From Actinophytocola glycyrrhizae (GTDB lineage: Bacteria; Actinomycetota; Actinomycetes; Mycobacteriales; Pseudonocardiaceae), in assembly GCF_042653545.1 (NCBI RefSeq), contig NZ_JBHSIS010000006.1, positions 992,001 to 1,056,000 on the forward strand: 64,000 nt of DNA, given 5' to 3'. Of the stretch, positions 59,379 to 64,000 are shown in pieces (the stretch's first letter is position 1; each line of letters opens with the position of its first letter). The notes below the pieces were generated by a model. That model was not told where the DNA came from. It searched no databases and saw nothing but the letters and a program-made list of their open reading frames with translations. A program made the translations under genes and the position numbers.

Positions 59379-60965
59379 ATGACGACGGCTACCGAGCAGC
59401 AGCACCTCGCCGGTCCGTTGTCGGCCGCGGTGGCCCACCTGTGCACGCGCCTGCAGCCGCAGGTTTCCGCGCGTACGGCCGCCGGGTTCCGCGAAGTGCT
59501 GCGGCGGCTGTCCGCGCCGCTGCAGGTCGCGGTTGCCGGGCGCATCAAGTCCGGCAAGTCCACGCTGGTCAACGCCCTGATCGGGCGGCGGGTCGCGCCC
59601 ACCGACGTCGGTGAGTGCACCCGGCTGGTCACCCGTTTCCAGTATGGCACCGTCGACCGCGTGGAGATCGTGTTCGACGACGGGCGCAAGCAGGTGCTGC
59701 CGTTCTCGGCGGACGGCATGATCCCCAACGACCTCGAGGTCGACTTCGACAAGGTCTCCCACCTCGAGGCGTACCTGACCAACGCCGTGCTGCGTGACCT
59801 CACGGTCATCGACACCCCCGGCCTCGGCTCGCTGGACGCCGCGTCGGTCAAGCGCACCGAGCAGCTCCTCGGCGCCGCCAAGCACCGCAAGCCGGAGGAC
59901 GGTGCGGAAGGTGCCGGGGAGGAAGAGGGCACCGACGACCTCGACGACACCTCCCGCAGCGCCGTCGCGGGCGCGGAGGCCGTCCTGTACGTCGTGACCC
60001 AGGGTGTGCGTGCCGACGACCAGCAGGCGCTCGCCGCGTTCACCGCCGCCACCGCGTCGCGCGAGGCGGGCCCGGTCAACGCGATCGCCATCCTCAACAA
60101 GGCCGACACGATCGCGCCGGAGTCGGTGGCGGGCTCGGACGGCGACGTGTGGAAGGCCGCCGCGCTGCTCGCCGAGAAGCAGGCCGCCACGCTCAAGCCC
60201 CGCGTCGCCGACGTGATCCCGGTGATCGGGCTGCTCGCCGAGTCCGCCGAGTCCGGCGGGTTCACCTCCGCCGACGCCGACGCGCTGCGCGCGCTGTCCA
60301 AACTGGACGACGCGACCTGGGAGACGATGCTGATGTCCGCGGACATCTTCGTCACCTGGGAGTGCGAGGTGCCCGCCGCCACCAGGACGCTCCTGCTGGA
60401 GAAGCTCGACCTGTACGGCATCCGCACCGCCGTCGACGCGTTGCGTCGCGACCCCGACATGACCGCGGGCACGCTGCGCCGCGTGCTGCTGAACGCGTCC
60501 GGGCTCTCCGGTGTGCGCGGCAAGCTCGACGCCGTGTTCCGTGCCCGCGCCGACGGCATCAAGGCGGCCGCCGCGCTCGCCTCGGTCACCGCGCTCGCGC
60601 ACGCGTCCGGCGATCCCGGTGAGCGGCAACGGGTCCACGACGCCATCGAGGTGCTGCTCGCCAAGCCGGAGGCGCACCAGCTGCGCCTGCTTGAGGCGCT
60701 CACGCTCGTCACGTCCGGCGCGGTCGCCATGCCGGAGGACCTCGCCGAGGAGGTGCTGCGGGTGGGCAGCAGCGCCGACATCGGCGAGCAGCTCGGCCTC
60801 AGAGGCAGGCCGGTCAAAGAACTTTCCGCCTATGCCCTGGAGCGGGCCGGGTGGTGGCGGTCGTTCGCGTCGTTCGGCGCGACACCGGCGCAGAGCCGCG
60901 TCGCACACGTCGTGCACCGCGCGTATTTCCTTATCTGGCAACAGCTTCGCGAACAGGCGGGGTGA
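59379..60965 (+). CDS. Dynamin-like GTPase (first of pair)
   Basis: The 528-residue protein is a bacterial dynamin-like GTPase, recalling IniC/DynB: P-loop GRIKSGKS (54-61), switch II DTPGLGS, and G4 NKAD. It has no membrane helix, so it may be the cytoplasmic partner of the third gene's product. An acidic insert (GAEGAGEEEGTDDLDD, about 187-202) is unusual. The ATG follows GGGGG. The next gene starts five bases downstream. Confidence 0.9.
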   Translation: MTTATEQQHLAGPLSAAVAHLCTRLQPQVSARTAAGFREVLRRLSAPLQVAVAGRIKSGKSTLVNALIGRRVAPTDVGECTRLVTRFQYGTVDRVEIVFDDGRKQVLPFSADGMIPNDLEVDFDKVSHLEAYLTNAVLRDLTVIDTPGLGSLDAASVKRTEQLLGAAKHRKPEDGAEGAGEEEGTDDLDDTSRSAVAGAEAVLYVVTQGVRADDQQALAAFTAATASREAGPVNAIAILNKADTIAPESVAGSDGDVWKAAALLAEKQAATLKPRVADVIPVIGLLAESAESGGFTSADADALRALSKLDDATWETMLMSADIFVTWECEVPAATRTLLLEKLDLYGIRTAVDALRRDPDMTAGTLRRVLLNASGLSGVRGKLDAVFRARADGIKAAAALASVTALAHASGDPGERQRVHDAIEVLLAKPEAHQLRLLEALTLVTSGAVAMPEDLAEEVLRVGSSADIGEQLGLRGRPVKELSAYALERAGWWRSFASFGATPAQSRVAHVVHRAYFLIWQQLREQAG

Positions 60966-60970
60966 GGCAC

Positions 60971-61513
60971 ATGGCATCGTGGTTCAAGCGCCGTGAGAAC
61001 GGCAACGGCACCGAGGTCGAGGAGGCGGAGACCGACCCGACCATCGAGGTGAAGGCACACGTGATCGCCGACGCGGTCCGGGCCGCCGAGCAGCAGCAGC
61101 CACCGCGGCAGCAGGTGGGGCCGCAGGCCGGCATCGCGGCCGACGGGCTGGTTTCCGGCGGCGACTTCACCGAGCAGGAGGAGGCACCGTCCAGCGCGGA
61201 GGCCGTCGCGCTGGACCAGGCGCTCGCCGAGCGCAGGTCGCTGGTGGCGCTGTGCCTCTACGCGCTCGACCGGGCCCGCAGCGCGGGCGTGGTGGAGCGG
61301 CTGGAGGAAGGGCTCGCCGGGGTCGGCGTCGACGCGATCCGCCCCGACGGCGTCCGGTTCGACCCGGCGTACCACGAGGCGGGCGGCACGGTCGCCACCG
61401 AGGACGAGGCACTCGACGGCGTGGTCGCCGAGACCGAGGTGGTGGGATTCTCCGACCGCGGCGAGGTGCTGCGCGTGCCGATCGTGACGGTCTACAGCAA
61501 GGGCGCGTCGTGA
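60971..61513 (+). CDS. GrpE-like protein in a dynamin operon
   Basis: The 180-residue protein has an N-terminal charged region with a glutamine run, a short helical segment (EAVALDQALAERRSLVALCLYALDRARS) and a C-terminal beta-domain of GrpE type: GVRFDPAYHEAGGTVATED, then AETEVVGFSDRGEVLRVPIVTVY. GrpE acts as nucleotide-exchange factor for Hsp70; no dnaK is adjacent, so this one may serve the dynamins instead. The stop overlaps the next GTG as GTGA. Confidence 0.85.
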   Translation: MASWFKRRENGNGTEVEEAETDPTIEVKAHVIADAVRAAEQQQPPRQQVGPQAGIAADGLVSGGDFTEQEEAPSSAEAVALDQALAERRSLVALCLYALDRARSAGVVERLEEGLAGVGVDAIRPDGVRFDPAYHEAGGTVATEDEALDGVVAETEVVGFSDRGEVLRVPIVTVYSKGAS

Positions 61514-63345
61514 CCGCACCCGCGCAACAGAAACCCTCGCTGCCACAGCAGGTCAAGGCGACCCGCGAGAAGCTGCTGGCGCTGCTCAAGGACGTCAACC
61601 CCGACTCGGCGCGCTGGGTCGAGGAGATCAGGGGCAAGCGCAGGAGCCAGCCGTCCGCGGTGGTGGTCGGCGAGACCAACCGCGGCAAGAGCTCGCTCGT
61701 CAACGCGCTCGTCGGCCAGCCGGGGCTCTCGCCGGTGGACGCCGAGGTGGCCACCGCGACCTACCTGGTGTTCGGGCACGCGGAGGAGTGGCAGGCCCGT
61801 GCCTGCTACCCGGGGCAGGTCGCGCCGGTGCCGATCGAGCTGCCGGAGCTGGTCAACTGGGTGTCGGCCGCGCACGAGCTGCCCGGCGGTCACCTGCCGC
61901 CCCGCTACGTGGAGATCGACGGCCCCGCCGAGCTGCTGGGCAAGCTGTCCATCGTGGACACCCCAGGTGTCGGTGGCCTCGACTCGATGCACGGCGAGCT
62001 GGCCAAGGAGGCCGCCGCCTCCGCGACCGCGCTGCTGTTCGTCGTCGACGCGTCCGCGCCGTTCACCGTCGGCGAGCTGAACTTCCTCGCGAACGTCGGC
62101 GAGAGCGTCGAGACCGTCGTGTTCGCGTTGTCCAAAGTGGATGCCTACCGCGGCTGGCGGCAGGTGCTCGAGGAGGACCAGGCGCTGCTCGCCGAGCACG
62201 CGCCCCGGTTCGCGGGCGCGAAGTTCCACCCGGTGTCCGCCCGGATGTACGACATGGCGGGGAAGGCGCCCAGCGCGGAGGCCGCGGCGATGCTGCGTGA
62301 GCGGTCCGGGGTGGACGAGCTGCGGGACTCGCTCGTGAACCTCATCGGCGGCCGGTCGGCGATGCTCGGCGAGGCCAACACCATGCGGTCCCTGTCGACC
62401 GCGCTGTCCGAGCTGCGGGTCCGGCTCGAGTCCGAGAAGCGGGCGCTGTCCACCGGTGAGGACGAGGCCGAGACGCTGCGGGCCCGCAAGGACGAGCTGA
62501 CCTCGGAGCGCAGGTCGTCCACCAAGGGCTGGCAGGTGCGCATGCGCTCGGAGATCCAGCGCACCCGCGTGGAGAACAACCACGAAGTGCAACGGCAGAT
62601 GCGCGATGTGCAGTCGTGGTTCCGGCAGGCCATCGACGCCGCGGACAAGGAGAAGCTGCGTGAGCTGCCCCAGCAGGTGGACGCCGCGCTGCAGATGGTG
62701 TCCGGCCGGATCAGCCAGGCCATCGCCTTCCGCCTGAACCAGGTCGCGGAGACCGTGCTCGGCGAGCTGTTCACGCAGGACGAGCTGGCGGTGATCCGCG
62801 CGCAGTTCGCCCGGGCCGGGCAGCCGATCGTCGTGCGGCCAACCGAGAAGCGCCCGCCCACCACCGAGGACAAGCTGCTGGTCTTCATGGGCGCCACCGG
62901 CGGGCTCAGCGCGGGCAAGATGGCGCTGCTGCCGCTCGCCGGGGTGGTCGCGGCGCCGATCCTGCTCGTGCCGACGATCGCCATCGCACTCGGCGCGGGC
63001 TGGTGGCTCTCGTCGACCCGCAAGCACTCCGCCGACAAGCAGCACATGAAGCAGTGGCTGACCGAGGCCATCGCGGACGCCCGTTCCACTGTGGACCAGC
63101 TGCTGGCCGAGCAGCTGATCGAGGCGGAGCAGCAGCTGTCCCTCTCCCTCGACGAGGCACTCGGAAAACGCATCGCGGGTATCGAAGAAGAGCTCCGTGA
63201 GGTAGACAAGGCACTGCGCCTGGACACCGCGGAACGGACGAAGCGCCTCAACGCGGTCAACAAACGCCTGGCCGACATCACAGCCGGCCGGGAACGGGCG
63301 GAGAAGCTCCTCGCGAGCATCCGCTCGGTCCGGGACCGTACGTGA
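61510..63345 (+). CDS. Dynamin-like GTPase with membrane segment (second of pair)
   Basis: The 611-residue protein is a dynamin-like GTPase, recalling IniA/DynA: P-loop GETNRGKS (54-61), DTPGVGG and G4 SKVD, then long helical bundles. A hydrophobic hairpin at about residues 463-500 (GKMALLPLAGVVAAPILLVP...) is the expected membrane-inserting paddle, followed by a coiled-coil C-terminus. The GTG overlaps the GrpE-like stop. The two GTPases and the GrpE-like protein probably form one membrane-remodelling unit. Confidence 0.92.
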   Translation: MTAPAQQKPSLPQQVKATREKLLALLKDVNPDSARWVEEIRGKRRSQPSAVVVGETNRGKSSLVNALVGQPGLSPVDAEVATATYLVFGHAEEWQARACYPGQVAPVPIELPELVNWVSAAHELPGGHLPPRYVEIDGPAELLGKLSIVDTPGVGGLDSMHGELAKEAAASATALLFVVDASAPFTVGELNFLANVGESVETVVFALSKVDAYRGWRQVLEEDQALLAEHAPRFAGAKFHPVSARMYDMAGKAPSAEAAAMLRERSGVDELRDSLVNLIGGRSAMLGEANTMRSLSTALSELRVRLESEKRALSTGEDEAETLRARKDELTSERRSSTKGWQVRMRSEIQRTRVENNHEVQRQMRDVQSWFRQAIDAADKEKLRELPQQVDAALQMVSGRISQAIAFRLNQVAETVLGELFTQDELAVIRAQFARAGQPIVVRPTEKRPPTTEDKLLVFMGATGGLSAGKMALLPLAGVVAAPILLVPTIAIALGAGWWLSSTRKHSADKQHMKQWLTEAIADARSTVDQLLAEQLIEAEQQLSLSLDEALGKRIAGIEEELREVDKALRLDTAERTKRLNAVNKRLADITAGRERAEKLLASIRSVRDRT

Positions 63346-63430
63346 CCCTCGCGAATTGTCGAGGGAACCGACCGGACCCACCGTCAGTCATACATGCAAC
63401 AACGCAGAAGCACTGTTAAGGGGGCACCCC

Positions 63431-64000
63431 GTGTACGTGGACGACGACACCGCCGCTGACACGACCGACACCACCGAGGACTCGACCGGCTACACCGAGG
63501 ACTCGGCCGACACGACGGGTCAGGACGACCTGACCGTCGAGATCGACGGCGAGGAGTACCACGCCGAGGAGAACGTCGACCTCGACGCCGACGGCCAGAA
63601 CGACACCGCCGTCGTCGAGACCGAGGACGGCTACCTCGCGTTCGCGGACACCGACGGGGACGGGACGGCGGACGTCGCCGTCGAGTACGACTCGGAGGGC
63701 AACCCGATCGCGGGCGCCGAGTACGACGAGACGACGGGCGAGTGGACCGAGGAGGACGTCGAGAACCTCCCGACGCCGACCGGTGACGGCGCCGACGATG
63801 CCGATGGGTCCGGCACCGGCGGCACCGACACCACGGACACCGACGACACGACCGGCACCTCCGGCTCCGGCGGCGAGAGCATCACCGTCGACATGCCGGG
63901 CGAGGACGTGGACGCGGGTCCGGCCACGTACGACACCGATGGCGACGGCACCAACGACACCGCGGTCGTGACGGACGCGGACGGCACCACCTACGCCTTC
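63431..64000 (+). CDS. Asp/Thr-rich repeat protein (DUF6802-like), 3' end outside window
   Basis: About 190 residues are visible and the frame runs off the right edge. The sequence is rich in Asp, Thr, Glu and Gly with no signal peptide. Segments DTDGDGTADVAVEYDSEG and DTDGDGTNDTAVVTDADG repeat and resemble calcium-binding thrombospondin-3-type or DUF6802 repeats. The GTG at 63431 has AAGGGGG seven bases upstream. It follows the dynamin operon by 85 bases and may be part of it. Confidence 0.8.
   Translation, partial: MYVDDDTAADTTDTTEDSTGYTEDSADTTGQDDLTVEIDGEEYHAEENVDLDADGQNDTAVVETEDGYLAFADTDGDGTADVAVEYDSEGNPIAGAEYDETTGEWTEEDVENLPTPTGDGADDADGSGTGGTDTTDTDDTTGTSGSGGESITVDMPGEDVDAGPATYDTDGDGTNDTAVVTDADGTTYAF

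Overview
The window is chromosomal DNA of a very GC-rich actinobacterium. Gene content and order point to the Pseudonocardiales (Lentzea/Saccharothrix/Actinosynnema-like): many GTG starts, translationally coupled genes, an XRE/DUF397 pair, a MacS-type kinase, and core genes in the order known from mycobacteria and Streptomyces. The exact genus is an inference. No rRNA, tRNA, phage, transposase or CRISPR locus was found by reading.

Layout. 0-5.7 kb: murJ (cut by the left edge), a DUF6049-like envelope protein, a MutT4-like Nudix hydrolase, and divergently pcnA. 5.7-13.4 kb: MFS transporter, YqgE-family protein, a hydrolase/membrane-protein operon divergent from its probable TetR regulator, and leuS behind a leucine attenuator. 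13.4-28.2 kb is accessory: a repeat element, an XRE/DUF397/small-protein locus, a minus-strand run (AI-2E exporter, MacS kinase, LuxR regulator, serS, DUF1707 protein, tdh, kbl), and two exported proteins. One of these is a 1418-residue protein built from chaplin-like repeats. 28.2-43.7 kb is the conserved dnaB to ino1 block: a frameshifted TGT-like gene, dnaB, rplI-rpsR-ssb-rpsF, nfo, two GT87-like membrane proteins, a class A penicillin-binding protein, DUF5318, PadR and ino1. 43.7-54.3 kb: HxlR/LUD pair, tandem PhoX-like phosphatases behind a PHO box, an SDR, an amidohydrolase, a divergent nitric-oxide-synthase-like protein, and trmB. 54.6-58.5 kb: a two-component/ABC transporter cassette. 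58.5-64 kb: a repeat-rich gap, then a dynamin-GrpE-like-dynamin operon and an Asp-rich protein cut by the right edge.

How genes work together. murJ and the penicillin-binding protein serve peptidoglycan export and polymerisation. dnaB, ssb and the S6/S18/L9 genes serve replication and translation, and a predicted S6:S18 leader covers the rpsF ribosome-binding site. tdh and kbl convert threonine to glycine and acetyl-CoA. ino1 starts inositol synthesis.

Most unusual items: the NOS homologue that has lost the arginine-binding glutamate and pterin-site tail; the giant chaplin-like protein; the dynamin/GrpE-like operon; a family of palindromes with a strict 30-nt period found at three loci, two of them next to paired DnaA boxes with identical 19-nt spacing; and an SerRS that looks unlike the usual actinobacterial type.
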